Notes: generated from the letters alone by a model not told the origin. A stretch of DNA of 49,599 bases from JAGNXB01 sp964471595 (GCA_964471595.1 CAYYGN010000023.1:1-49599); one strand, 5' to 3'. Counted from the first letter of the stretch, positions 1 through 8,000 are shown. Program-made: numbers and translations.

Positions 1-63
1 TCGCTCGATCCGGCACCCCGCTGAAAAAGGCGCACTCGAACATATTGGCCCTCTCCGTGTCCG

Positions 64-405
64 GGGCGAGCTGTACGGCGACGGTTTTCGTTCTGACATT
101 AATTTTTTTCGTTTTGACCCATAGGCGATGAGTTTTATGCCCTTGAGGTCCGTCAGGGGTTGTTCCTTTTTGAGGCGCCAAAAAGGAACCAAAAACCTGT
201 ATGGCTGTCGCATACAGGCAGGACGCTTGTCGCCGCAAGGCTCGCTGGACCCCAACCGAAGAGGTTGTTGTACTATAGATCCGTCATTGCACCTGGCGTG
301 TTGAAACTGTGATGGGCGAGCTGTACGGCGACGTTGTTTCGTCTTGACGTTTCTGGTGTTCGGTTGTTTTGATTCGCCCCCTTGGCGATGAGTTGTACGC
401 CCTTG
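64..405 (+). repeat. Imperfect direct repeat pair
   Basis: The 20-mer GGGCGAGCTGTACGGCGACG occurs at 64-83 and again at 314-333. Both copies continue into similar sequence: a T-rich stretch with TTTCG and TTTTGA, then GGCGATGAGTT (124-134 and 384-394), then CGCCCTTG or TGCCCTTG. The two copies, roughly 90 bp each, lie 250 bp apart. The second copy is followed by different flanking sequence. They look like copies of a dispersed intergenic repeat family rather than coding DNA. Confidence 0.6.
163..217. repeat. REP-like tandem hairpins
   Basis: A perfect 10-bp stem TTCCTTTTTG (163-172) / CAAAAAGGAA (179-188) has a 6-nt loop. Nine bases later comes a perfect 7-bp stem CTGTATG (197-203) / CATACAG (211-217). 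Neither is followed by a clear T-tract aimed at a neighbouring gene. I read them as an intergenic palindromic repeat element. A bidirectional terminator is the alternative for the first hairpin, because its arms are T-rich and A-rich. Confidence 0.5.
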
Positions 406-911
406 GGGGTCCGGATCGATGAAGCGGGATTTTCCCGGGCATGGCGTGGACGATGCCGGAAAGAAATCCGCAGGACGCCGAAGGGGTCCAACCTGCGTGC
501 AAACCGGAGCTATGGCGACAAGGATAAAACCAACCCCTGGGGGGTTGACCATAATCCCTTACCGTTACAAAATCGATCCGACGGTGGGCAATGTGGAAAT
601 TTGTTCAAGCTCTCCAGGGTTGGGATTTTCCCTTTCCCTGGATCCATCAGATTAAACACGGTCACAGCCCGGGATCGGAAAGAAGCATGCTTACGGTGTC
701 GCCGGTAAGGCCTCCGTCGTCATTTCGTTATGTCCATAGAAATGTAAAAAAATACACTATTACGTACGAATAAATGTAAAATACAACACAAATGTGGACG
801 AATGGGGAATATCCAGACAGCGGATTAATGGGATCAACCGAAAATGCTTTACCAAGAAAGTTTGTCAGAACCCTTGATTTGGTTGATGGTGTCGGCTTGT
901 CAATAACCTGT

Positions 912-1586
912 TCACCTCCCTTCCCGTTCGCTTCGAGTCTGTTCAAAGGTATCCGGGTCGAAAAACAGGTGCTTTTCCTCAGCGGGCAAAGCCTGAGGTG
1001 CCTGTTCCTCAGGTTCGATGTCCTGCCGGAACCACCAGGCGACGAAAATGCCGACAAAGCCGCCCAGCAGATGGCTTTCCCAGGAGATGCCCTCCTGATT
1101 GGGCAGGACCCCGGCAAACATCGGTGTGTAAACGAGCACGACGATAAGGGCGAGGACCACCGACTTGAGGCTGCGCCGGAATATGCCGCTCCAGAAGACG
1201 AAGGACACCAGTCCATACACCACACCGCTGGCCCCGATGTGAAAGACAGGGCGTGCAAATATCCACACGGCCACGCCGGTCAGGGCGTACACCATGAGGA
1301 AAGCCGGCCAGCTCACCCTCCGGTAAAACGCCCATATCACCGTGATCATGGCCAGAAGCGGCACCGAATTGGAAGTCAGGTGGGTCCAGCTGCTGTGGGT
1401 CAGCGGGGCGGTCAGGATACCGCTCAGGCCGAAAAGGCGTCGGGGATAAATACCGAGATCCGTGGCCGGCCACGGAAAGAGGGGCAAAAACCTGAGGAGG
1501 TGGATGACCCACAGAACGGCCACCATACGGATGGCTGTCCACAACGGCCCGGAAAAGGGTTGCGCGGGTGATCGTTCCTCCTGCAT
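912..1586 (-). CDS. Rhomboid family intramembrane serine protease
   Basis: A 224-aa multi-pass membrane protein expected to cleave transmembrane substrates within the inner membrane. The rhomboid signature is present: H69-x3-N73 in TM2 (HLTSNS), the catalytic serine in G118-A-S120-G, and the catalytic histidine H172 in SWESHLLGG. Roughly five to six hydrophobic segments cover residues 15-190, and an acidic, charged cytoplasmic tail follows (about 190-224). The start lies 4 bp downstream of the stop of the proline-rich gene on the same strand, so the two are probably co-transcribed. Substrates cannot be told from sequence. The family call is secure; all catalytic residues are visible. Confidence 0.93.
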   Translation of the reverse strand: MQEERSPAQPFSGPLWTAIRMVAVLWVIHLLRFLPLFPWPATDLGIYPRRLFGLSGILTAPLTHSSWTHLTSNSVPLLAMITVIWAFYRRVSWPAFLMVYALTGVAVWIFARPVFHIGASGVVYGLVSFVFWSGIFRRSLKSVVLALIVVLVYTPMFAGVLPNQEGISWESHLLGGFVGIFVAWWFRQDIEPEEQAPQALPAEEKHLFFDPDTFEQTRSEREGR

Positions 1587-1590
1587 GGGA

Positions 1591-2298
1591 TCAGATAAAC
1601 CGGCGCTGAACGAGCTGGATGAAAACCTGTGCTTTTTTCAGCTTTTTGTCGTCCATCCACCCGTAGCGGGGAATGATTTCATTTTCCAGAAAGTGGCGGG
1701 CCTCGTTGAAAGTGGGCAGGTTGTTGAGGGTGCGGAGGGTCTTGTCGAACGCCTCGTGCTCCCCGCCAAAAAGCTCGTTGATGGTCAGAAAACGCTCATT
1801 GATGCCCATGGCCCTCGACAGGTCCTCGATGGGACTCAGGCGAAGTTTGTCGGAGAGGTCACGTGCCTCGTGGTGCAGAAACAGGGCCGAAGTGTCCCGG
1901 TGGCCGTTGCCATTGGTGGAGGCCGCCGATCTGACCGGCGCTTCGGTATGCAGGGGCACGGTTTCCTCTACCGTCACCGGTTCGACGACCGGCATCTTTA
2001 CGACCTGTGGCTCGGGTTTCGGTACGGGAGCAGGAGCAGGTGCCGGCTCCCGGGGTGGAGGGGTTTCGTCTACGGCCGGAGGTTCCGGTGCGGCCGGAGG
2101 GACAGTTGCTCGTTTTTCCTCGACGGGAGGCGCCGACTTCGGGGATGCCTCCTCCGTCGTGAGGGAAGCATAAAACTGACGGGTGTAGTCCAAAAGCAAA
2201 TCCCGTTCTATCCGCGAAAGCACACCGGCCGGCGTGTCGATGGTTTCAAAGAGGTGTTGGATTTTGCGGAGGAGGAGCCGGGCCTGATTCGTATCCAT
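1591..2298 (-). CDS. Proline-rich protein of unknown function
   Basis: A 235-aa protein in three parts: an N-terminal helical segment (about 1-45, ARLLLRKIQHLFETID), a low-complexity Pro/Ala/Glu/Val linker (about 50-125), and a conserved-looking helical C-terminal domain (about 145-235, with SPIEDLSRAMGINERFLTIN and NEIIPRYGW). There is no signal peptide or membrane segment, so it is probably cytoplasmic. I recognise this architecture as a common uncharacterised Bacteroidota protein but know no function. It is the first gene of a two-gene minus-strand unit with the rhomboid protease and is divergent from thymidine kinase across about 80 bp. The long linker suggests two binding domains joined flexibly; this is inference. 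Confidence 0.8.
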   Translation of the reverse strand: MDTNQARLLLRKIQHLFETIDTPAGVLSRIERDLLLDYTRQFYASLTTEEASPKSAPPVEEKRATVPPAAPEPPAVDETPPPREPAPAPAPVPKPEPQVVKMPVVEPVTVEETVPLHTEAPVRSAASTNGNGHRDTSALFLHHEARDLSDKLRLSPIEDLSRAMGINERFLTINELFGGEHEAFDKTLRTLNNLPTFNEARHFLENEIIPRYGWMDDKKLKKAQVFIQLVQRRFI

Positions 2299-2378
2299 GG
2301 GGGCGGGTTTGGGGGGAATGTGTTTATTTGCAGCGATAACGTCCGGGCGCCAATGCCTGGTACACCAAAAATAGGGAA

Positions 2379-2963
2379 ATGTTTCTGGAGCCGTCCTTCC
2401 GGAGCCAGCGCAGCGGCTGGATCGAGGTGATTTGCGGGAGTATGTTCTCCGGGAAAACGGAGGAACTCATTCGCCGGATCCGCAGGGCCCGCATCGCCCA
2501 ACAGCCTACCGTTTTGTTCAAACCGGCGATAGACAACCGGTACAGTGAAAAGGAAGTCGTGAGCCACGACGCCAACAGTCTGATGTCGGTGCCGGTCTCC
2601 CATTCCCGCGAGATTCCGGACCTGCTGGGCGAGGCCCGGGTAGTGGGTATCGACGAGGCCCAGTTCATGGACGAGCTGCTCCCTTCCGTTTGCGAAGACC
2701 TGGCTCTGCAAGGAGTTCGGGTAGTAGTGGCCGGTCTGGACATGGATTTCAAAGGCCGGCCATTCGGACCCATGCCGGCCCTGCTGGCCATGGCGGAATA
2801 CATCACCAAGGTTCACGCCATTTGCCGGCATTGCGGCAATCTGGCCACCCACTCCTATCGCCTGTCGGCCGGTGAACAGACGGTCCTCCTCGGCGAAAAG
2901 CAGGAATACGAAGCGCGCTGCCGCGTGTGTTACCACCGGGGACAAATGCTCGACCTCCGGTGA
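2379..2963 (+). CDS. tdk: Thymidine kinase (type II)
   Basis: A 194-aa enzyme of the TK1/type II family that phosphorylates thymidine to dTMP with ATP in the salvage pathway. The P-loop is GSMFSGKT (about residues 20-27). The Walker-B-like DEAQF motif follows, and the lasso region carries zinc-type cysteine pairs (CRHCG and CRVC). The length is normal for the family. The ATG at 2379 gives the usual short N-terminus before the IEVICGSMFSGKT strand. It is transcribed away from the minus-strand pair; the 80-bp gap must hold both promoters, but I could not find a clean TAnnTTTG box there. Confidence 0.95.
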   Translation: MFLEPSFRSQRSGWIEVICGSMFSGKTEELIRRIRRARIAQQPTVLFKPAIDNRYSEKEVVSHDANSLMSVPVSHSREIPDLLGEARVVGIDEAQFMDELLPSVCEDLALQGVRVVVAGLDMDFKGRPFGPMPALLAMAEYITKVHAICRHCGNLATHSYRLSAGEQTVLLGEKQEYEARCRVCYHRGQMLDLR

Positions 2964-2986
2964 GAACCGCACCTCCGTTCCGGAAT

Positions 2987-2994
2987 TACCTTTG
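2987..2994 (+). promoter_or_regulatory. -7 box (TAccTTTG) for apbE
   Basis: A perfect match to the Bacteroidota -7 consensus TAnnTTTG. The predicted transcription start, 4-5 nt after the final G, falls on the ATG at 2999. No convincing TTG -33 element is visible at the right spacing. Confidence 0.55.
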
Positions 2995-2998
2995 TGCC

Positions 2999-4072
2999 AT
3001 GATCAACATTCCGTGTATTATGTCCGGCAGGCAATGCCTGTTGTTGCTGCTGGCCGCCTTTCTGACAGGTTGCCGGCCCTCCGGTCGCCCGGCCGCCGAC
3101 CCGGAGGCCTTCATGCTGATCCAGGGGGAGACCATGGGCACCTATTACAAGGTGACTTATGCGGATCCGGAACGTAGGGATTTCAAGGGATCGTTGGACA
3201 GCCTGCTGGCAGCCATCAACGCCGAGGTGTCCACCTATATCCCCACCTCGACGATCAGCCGTTTCAACCAGGCCGCGGACGCCTTTACGCTGGAAGGGGA
3301 GCAGCCTCACTTTACCGCCAATTTCATCCGGTCCCGGGAAATCCACGCCCTGACAGATGGCGCCTTTGACCCCACCGTCATGCCGTTGGTCAATTACTGG
3401 GGATTCGGCTACACCCCCAAAAAGCCCGTGACCCGGGTGGACAGCCTGATGGTGGACAGCCTGTTGACCCTCGTAGGCCTGGCAGCCGTTACAGGACTGG
3501 AATCACCGGCACACCGCACATTGTCCAAGCCCCTGCCCGGAATCCAACTCGATTTTTCGGCGATTGCCAAGGGATATGCCGTCGATGTGGTGGGGCAATT
3601 CCTTTTGGCACAAGGGATCAAGGATGTCCTCGTGGACATCGGCGGCGAAGCGCACGGCTGGGGCCGGAGTCCCCGGGGCGATGCCTGGACCCTGGGTGTC
3701 AACATGCCCGAGGAATCGGCCTCCCTCAAAGCCATGTATACCGCCATCCACCTGTCGGGCAAAGGCCTGGCCACCTCCGGCAATTACCGCAATCTGTACC
3801 ACGTGGACGGGCGGACCTACAGCCATACCATCAATCCCGCTACGGGATTCCCCGAGCGCAATGCCCTGCTGAGCGTTTCCGTGGTGGCACCCGATGCCAT
3901 GACGGCCGATGCCCTTGCCACGGCTTGCATGGTGAAGGGGTTGGACGGCGCCCGGGACCTCCTGCTCAACCTGCCCGATGCGGAAGGCCTGCTTATCTTT
4001 GGCACCTCCGGGGGCGAGATGGCCTCCTGGACCTCACCCGGGATGGATACGCTGCTCGTTCCTCTCCGCTAA
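2999..4072 (+). CDS. apbE: FAD:protein FMN transferase (ApbE family lipoprotein)
   Basis: It attaches FMN covalently to threonine residues of target flavoproteins (such as NqrB/C or RnfG subunits) in the periplasm, using FAD and Mg2+. Family motifs are visible: GETMGTYYKV at the N-terminus, DGAFDPTVMPLVN, the flavin/metal segment DFSAIAKGYAVD, DIGGE, HTINPATG and MTADALATAC. A lipoprotein signal ends in FLTGC. Two in-frame starts are possible, 2999 and 3020. I chose 2999 because a TAccTTTG box ends 4 nt before it, a spacing repeated at other genes in this window. The alternative at 3020 gives a more compact signal peptide. The 3' end lies 9 bp before the exonuclease gene. Confidence 0.92.
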   Translation: MINIPCIMSGRQCLLLLLAAFLTGCRPSGRPAADPEAFMLIQGETMGTYYKVTYADPERRDFKGSLDSLLAAINAEVSTYIPTSTISRFNQAADAFTLEGEQPHFTANFIRSREIHALTDGAFDPTVMPLVNYWGFGYTPKKPVTRVDSLMVDSLLTLVGLAAVTGLESPAHRTLSKPLPGIQLDFSAIAKGYAVDVVGQFLLAQGIKDVLVDIGGEAHGWGRSPRGDAWTLGVNMPEESASLKAMYTAIHLSGKGLATSGNYRNLYHVDGRTYSHTINPATGFPERNALLSVSVVAPDAMTADALATACMVKGLDGARDLLLNLPDAEGLLIFGTSGGEMASWTSPGMDTLLVPLR

Positions 4073-4081
4073 CACCTCCCC

Positions 4082-4888
4082 ATGCAAATTGCCCTGGACA
4101 GAGACCTCTGTTTTTTCGACCTCGAAGCCACCGGTCTGCACGTCCTCCGCGACAGGATCCTCCAGATCGCCATCGTTAAATATTTTGCCGACGGACGCCC
4201 ACCCGCAGAGCGTTGCGAGCTGGTCAACCCCGGCGTACCCATCCCCGAAGAAGCCATCAGGGTGCACGGCATTACCCCGGACATGGTGCGCAACAAACCG
4301 CTGTTTGCCCAGATCGCCAAAGACCTGCACGCCTTCATCGGAAATTCGGATCTCGCCGGTTATAACTCAAACCGGTTCGACATTCCGCTTTTGATGGAGG
4401 AATTTGCCCGTGCCGGCATCGACTTCGATTTGGAGGGGCGCCGGATGATAGATGTGCAGCGCATCTTTTACAAAATGGAGCCCCGCACCCTTCGAGCCGC
4501 CGTTCGGTTTTATTGCGACCGGGATTTCGAGGAGGCCCACGATGCCCTTGAAGACGTGCGCGCCACGATTGACGTGCTCCAGGGGCAGTTGCAACGATAC
4601 CGCGATACGGACCTCGTGGAGGAGGACGGCACCGTGGTATCGCGACCGGTAAATCCCGATGTGCAGTCCCTGCACGACTTTACCAATGATGCCCGCCTGC
4701 TCGATGCCACCCAAAGGCTGCGTTACAACGACCGGGGAGACATCGTTTTCAATTTCGGCAAGTACAACGGTGAGCTGGTACGGGACATCTTCCAGCGGGA
4801 ACCCCAATACTACCATTGGATGATGGGCAAGGATTTTTCGGCCCAGGTCAAAAAGATCATCACGCGTGTCTATGAAGGCAAGGCCTGA
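4082..4888 (+). CDS. DEDDh 3'-5' exonuclease, ExoX-like
   Basis: A 268-aa cytoplasmic protein of the DnaQ-like RNase T superfamily. ExoI is D13-L-E15 (FDLEATG), ExoII is in GYNSNRFDIPLL, and ExoIII is HDALEDVRAT, giving the DEDDh set. The C-terminal part (about 215-260, FNFGKYNGELVRD then QYYHWMMGKDF) matches the small domain found at the end of ExoX-like nucleases (also seen as DUF3820). That supports a stand-alone DNA repair or turnover exonuclease rather than the epsilon subunit of DNA polymerase III. It follows apbE by 9 bp, and its last 17 bases overlap the start of the next gene. Confidence 0.9.
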   Translation: MQIALDRDLCFFDLEATGLHVLRDRILQIAIVKYFADGRPPAERCELVNPGVPIPEEAIRVHGITPDMVRNKPLFAQIAKDLHAFIGNSDLAGYNSNRFDIPLLMEEFARAGIDFDLEGRRMIDVQRIFYKMEPRTLRAAVRFYCDRDFEEAHDALEDVRATIDVLQGQLQRYRDTDLVEEDGTVVSRPVNPDVQSLHDFTNDARLLDATQRLRYNDRGDIVFNFGKYNGELVRDIFQREPQYYHWMMGKDFSAQVKKIITRVYEGKA

Positions 4889-5657
4889 CCTCCGCAAGAT
4901 TTGGATATTCCTTCCGGTGATGGGGCTTTGGGCGGGGCTGTCCGGATGCCTCGAACCGGTGGAAGGATGCCTCGATGTGCGCGCGGAAAATTTCCGCGCG
5001 GATGCCGACGAAAACTGCTGCTGCACCTGGCCCCGGCTGACGTTGGTCGTCACCCACCAGGTGGGCAGTGAGATACACGATCCTGCTGCTGCCTATACCA
5101 ACGCGGCCGGTGAGTCCTGGCGTCTGGTCCGGCCGTTGATCCTTTTGTCGGATTTCACTCTTTATTTCGAAGGCAAGGCTCCGGCCCGCCTGTTGGATTC
5201 GATGGCCATCAACGGGGAGTGGTATCGCCGGGATCAGGTGTTGCTCACCCGCGATGTATCGAGGGTGCAAGCCGGCTCTTTCATCGAAAGCGGGCGCCTG
5301 GATTCCGTCTCCTTCTTGATGGGTCTGGCCATCCCCTCCGACCAGCAAAATCCGGAGCATTTTCCGTCCGGCCATGCGTTGCGGGACAACCCTTTTGATC
5401 TGTGGACCGATGTCACGGGATTTGGCGCTGTGGAAGCCGCCTTTCTGACCGGCGTTTCCGGCGACACCATCCTCTGGCGGGGTTATGGCCCGCTGAAGGT
5501 GACCCTTCCCTCCGATCAGGTGGTGGACATAGGCAGTGCTCTCGAGTTTCCGCTGACCGTGAATTACGGTGCCTGGTTCGACCTGCAAGACCTTTCGGGA
5601 CCTTCTGTGATACCCGACACCAACTGGATGGAGCAGGTGCGTGCATCTTTGCAATGA
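4872..5657 (+). CDS. MbnP-like lipoprotein (paralog 1)
   Basis: A 261-aa lipoprotein: signal peptide with lipobox LSGC (C26), then a short cysteine-rich stretch (GCLDVRAENF to ENCCC). The domain resembles the MbnP copper-binding family: VTHQVG, then YTNAAGESW, then a LSDF strand, and later a FLMGLAIPS segment. MbnP proteins are periplasmic or surface copper-binding proteins in which a tryptophan can be oxidised to kynurenine by the partner di-heme enzyme MbnH. I chose the ATG at 4872, which overlaps the exonuclease by 17 bp; a GTG at 4866 is also in frame. The product lacks the full metal-site region of its neighbour and may be diverged. Family call fairly sure, metal uncertain. Confidence 0.72.
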   Translation: MKARPDLRKIWIFLPVMGLWAGLSGCLEPVEGCLDVRAENFRADADENCCCTWPRLTLVVTHQVGSEIHDPAAAYTNAAGESWRLVRPLILLSDFTLYFEGKAPARLLDSMAINGEWYRRDQVLLTRDVSRVQAGSFIESGRLDSVSFLMGLAIPSDQQNPEHFPSGHALRDNPFDLWTDVTGFGAVEAAFLTGVSGDTILWRGYGPLKVTLPSDQVVDIGSALEFPLTVNYGAWFDLQDLSGPSVIPDTNWMEQVRASLQ

Positions 5658-5706
5658 GGGAACCTTTCGAGGGGTTCCGGCCTTTAATGATCAAGTACAT
5701 CAAACC

Positions 5707-6483
5707 ATGAAAAAGGGACTGCTTTGGGCCGTAGCGATTTTGCTGCTTGCGGGCCTGACTGCCTGTGAAAAGAAAAAAGACACGGACGGGCCGGGTACGG
5801 TAGATATCGTTTTTCGCGCGCTTTGGGAAGACCAGCCGCTGGTCATGAATGCGCCGGTGGATTACGAGGGCGCCATGGATTTGAAGTTTGCCGAAATGGA
5901 TTTTCTGCTGTCGAATGCCCGGTTGGTGGCCACGGACGGCACGGAAGTGCCTTTGTCCGATGGCGTGGCGCTGGTTCATTTCACCTCGGTAAACACCGAT
6001 ACGACGGCCGCGGAGCAGGGCATTACTTTTCGATTTGAAGAAATACCGTCCGGGGACTATAACGGTCTTATCCTGGGTATCGGGTTGGATGCAGTCACCA
6101 ATGCCACCACGCCGCAGGACTACCCGAGCCTGCATCCTTTGGGGGTGGCCGGCAACCGGTATTGGGATGCCTGGGACAGTTACATATTTTCCAAGCTCCA
6201 GGGTCTTTCCGATCCCCAGGGTGACGGTGTGTACGAACTGCCCTTCGCGTATCATGCCGGAGGGACGCCTCTTTACCGGGAGGTGACCCTGCCCCTGGTC
6301 ATGAAGGTGGAGCAAGGCGCCACCGAACACCTGACCGCCGATCTGCAGGTCAAGGCGTTGCTGAAGCTGGAAGGCGGAGGGTACTGGGATATCGTGGCAC
6401 AGAGCTCTGCCCACAACCCCGACAACCCCGCCATGTTGGTGATCATGAACAATTATGCAGCGGCCCTTTCCATCCACAACTGA
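5707..6483 (+). CDS. MbnP family copper-binding-like lipoprotein (paralog 2)
   Basis: A 258-aa lipoprotein with lipobox LTAC (C20). The MbnP-type core is clear: an N-terminal strand VDIVFRALW, the segment AEMDFLLSNARLV, then GLILGIGLDAVTN, and the aromatic stretch YWDAWDSYIFSKLQG followed by AYHAGG. In methanotroph MbnP/MopE relatives, copper is bound by histidines and a kynurenine derived from tryptophan; the tryptophans in YWDAWDSY are candidates here, by inference only. The start at 5707 gives a normal signal peptide; upstream in-frame codons would place residues before it with no purpose. The gene ends 4 bp before the di-heme enzyme, so the pair is surely co-transcribed. Confidence 0.85.
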   Translation: MKKGLLWAVAILLLAGLTACEKKKDTDGPGTVDIVFRALWEDQPLVMNAPVDYEGAMDLKFAEMDFLLSNARLVATDGTEVPLSDGVALVHFTSVNTDTTAAEQGITFRFEEIPSGDYNGLILGIGLDAVTNATTPQDYPSLHPLGVAGNRYWDAWDSYIFSKLQGLSDPQGDGVYELPFAYHAGGTPLYREVTLPLVMKVEQGATEHLTADLQVKALLKLEGGGYWDIVAQSSAHNPDNPAMLVIMNNYAAALSIHN

Positions 6484-6487
6484 AACC

Positions 6488-7591
6488 ATGCGGGGTTTGC
6501 TGGTACTGGCCGCGTGGGTGGCACTTTTCGCAGCGGGCTGCGGAAAGGACGGGAATGAACCGGATTGTACGGATTGCGACCTGACCCATATCCCTTACAA
6601 TCCGCAGCCGTTGGCAGTGGATGTGCCGGATCATTTTCCGGCATTGGAAATACCGGCCGATAATCCAATGACGGTGGCGGGTGTGGCATTGGGTCGCCGG
6701 CTGTTTTTTGACAAGCGGCTCAGTCTCGACTCGACGATGAGTTGCGCCACCTGCCATTTGCCTGAGCTCAGCTTCACGGACGGCAGGTCGGTCAGTCCCG
6801 GCGTCCAGGGCATCAATGGCACACGGAGTGCCATGAGTCTGTTGAATATCGGTTATGTATCCACCGGACTTTTTTGGGACGGGCGTGCGCCGCGGTTGGA
6901 AGACCAGGCGCTGTTGCCGGTCGAGGACCCGATTGAGATGCACGAGTCCTGGCCCAGGGTCATGGAGAAGTTGCAGCGGGATACCCTTTACACCCGTTGG
7001 TTCAGGGAGGCCTTCGGGATACGGGACAAGCGGGAAATGACGAAGGAATTGGCGGCCCGGGCGATCGCCCAGTTCGAGCGGACGCTGGTGAGCGGAAACA
7101 GCCGGTACGACCGTGTATTTGTGACGGGGCAAGGATTCCCGACGGATGCGGAGCTCCGGGGTTTCGAAATGTTTTTCGATTTCAGCCCTGTATTGCCGGA
7201 TGCGGAATGCGGCCATTGCCATGGCACGGTACTGCTCACGACCCACGGATTTTTCAACAATGCCATTGACAGTGTGGGGTCATTGCTGGAATTTGCCGAC
7301 AAGGGCAGGGGAGCGGTGACCGGTGTTTACCTCGATCACGGCCGATTCCGGGCGCCGAGTCTGAGAAACATTGCCCTGACGCCGCCGTACATGCATGATG
7401 GCCGATTTCAAACGCTGGAAGAGGTCATCGACCACTACGACAGCGGGGGGCATATTGCCGAAAACTACGATGCCAACATGCGGCCCCTGGGCCTGACCCC
7501 GGCGCAAAAGGAGGATTTGATCCGGTTTTTGCACACCCTGACGGATACCTCCTTCACCCAAAACCCCTTGTTTCAGGATCCGTGGAAGTGA
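6488..7591 (+). CDS. MbnH-like di-heme cytochrome c peroxidase family lipoprotein
   Basis: A 367-aa lipoprotein (signal with AAGC, C18) with two c-type heme sites, CATCH (86-90) and CGHCH (241-245). Family segments include LGRRLFFDKRLS, NGTRSAMSLLNI, FWDGRAPRLEDQ, FRAPSLRNIALTPPYMHDGRF and GLTPAQKEDLIRFL. These belong to the bacterial cytochrome c peroxidase/MauG/MbnH superfamily. Linkage to two MbnP-like genes points to the MbnH branch, which uses a bis-Fe(IV) state to oxidise a tryptophan of MbnP rather than acting as a housekeeping peroxidase. That functional choice rests on context. The ATG at 6488 starts directly with the signal peptide, and no Shine-Dalgarno is seen. Confidence 0.9.
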   Translation: MRGLLVLAAWVALFAAGCGKDGNEPDCTDCDLTHIPYNPQPLAVDVPDHFPALEIPADNPMTVAGVALGRRLFFDKRLSLDSTMSCATCHLPELSFTDGRSVSPGVQGINGTRSAMSLLNIGYVSTGLFWDGRAPRLEDQALLPVEDPIEMHESWPRVMEKLQRDTLYTRWFREAFGIRDKREMTKELAARAIAQFERTLVSGNSRYDRVFVTGQGFPTDAELRGFEMFFDFSPVLPDAECGHCHGTVLLTTHGFFNNAIDSVGSLLEFADKGRGAVTGVYLDHGRFRAPSLRNIALTPPYMHDGRFQTLEEVIDHYDSGGHIAENYDANMRPLGLTPAQKEDLIRFLHTLTDTSFTQNPLFQDPWK

Positions 7592-7728
7592 TTTTTTCAT
7601 GATAAAATTCACAATCAATGTCCTATTAATATCATTTTAATATATAAATCAATATTTAGCAGTTGAATTATATTTAGATAAAACAATTATCCGATAAAAA
7701 TACATTTTACACAATCTGTTTTTTGTTG

Positions 7729-7759
7729 TTGTGGGCGCCATAGGGGATGTTCACCTTTG
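7729..7759 (+). promoter_or_regulatory. Promoter for candidate sRNA/leader
   Basis: TTG (7729-7731), a 20-bp spacer, then CAccTTTG (7752-7759), one mismatch from TAnnTTTG. A very AT-rich block lies directly upstream. Predicted transcription start is about 7763, at the foot of the first hairpin. Confidence 0.5.
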
Positions 7760-7761
7760 TA

Positions 7762-7884
7762 GTGTCCTAAGGAAAAGGACACGGCGGAGGCCGAAAGAGG
7801 ACCCGCCCCCGAAATGTGATATGTTCATGGGATTATAATTTGAAGTTGGCCGTACCCCTCATCCCGGGTACGGCTTTCTTTTTT
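7762..7884 (+). ncRNA. Candidate small RNA or transcription attenuator
   Basis: About 120 nt with three structural parts. A perfect 7-bp 5' hairpin GTGTCCT/AGGACAC (7762-7768 with 7776-7782) begins at the predicted transcription start. A second pairing GGCGG/CCGCC (7783-7787 with 7803-7807) follows, then a single-stranded AU-rich stretch, and a 9-bp GC-rich terminator with a T-tract. No open frame of note lies inside. I do not recognise it as 6S, SRP, tmRNA, RNase P or a known riboswitch. It is either a free-standing sRNA or a leader that terminates before the cytochrome operon at 8048. Confidence 0.45.
7849..7884 (+). terminator. Rho-independent terminator
   Basis: Perfect 9-bp stem GCCGTACCC (7849-7857) / GGGTACGGC (7866-7874), 8-nt loop, then TTTCTTTTTT. 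It ends the candidate sRNA; it could also catch read-through from the MbnH-like gene 258 bp upstream. Confidence 0.85.
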
Positions 7885-8000
7885 GGGCGAATTCGAAAAT
7901 CCCTCCATCGGAAAGATGTCCTTGGGCAACCATCAGGCATGAGAATTCTTTCCGGGTTACCCACAGCCTTGACCACCCTGTCATATTTTCAGTCGGTAGA

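Larger units (their letters stand above)
1..911. other. Intergenic region, no convincing gene
   Basis: I find no open frame here with a recognisable family, signal peptide or sensible composition. The region holds an imperfect direct repeat (about 64-150 and 314-405), REP-like hairpins around 163-217, a short hairpin (CAACCCC/GGGGTTG, 531-547), and an AT-rich block at about 725-800 unlike the GC-rich surroundings. The first bases could belong to the end of a gene outside the window, but nothing supports that. Confidence 0.6.

Noticed and set aside
382..708. Possible small plus-strand genes in the first 800 bases
   Set aside because: Overlapping frames of 60-108 codons without promoter, signal or family resemblance; they cross the direct repeat and the 531-547 hairpin.
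725..800. AT-rich block with GTCCA at both ends in inverted orientation, as a possible MITE
   Set aside because: Only about five bases pair at the ends, and there is no target-site duplication; more likely a promoter or terminator region.
792..1571. 259-codon plus-strand frame opposite the rhomboid gene
   Set aside because: It is antisense to a gene with complete catalytic motifs; its translation is low in hydrophobic order and resembles no family.
2299..2378. Bidirectional promoter between the proline-rich gene and tdk
   Set aside because: Promoters must be near, but no TAnnTTTG match with reasonable spacing could be found on either strand, so no site is annotated.
1462..2430. 322-codon plus-strand frame across the proline-rich gene
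   Set aside because: It is the complement of a proline-rich repeat region and overlaps the real tdk start in another frame.
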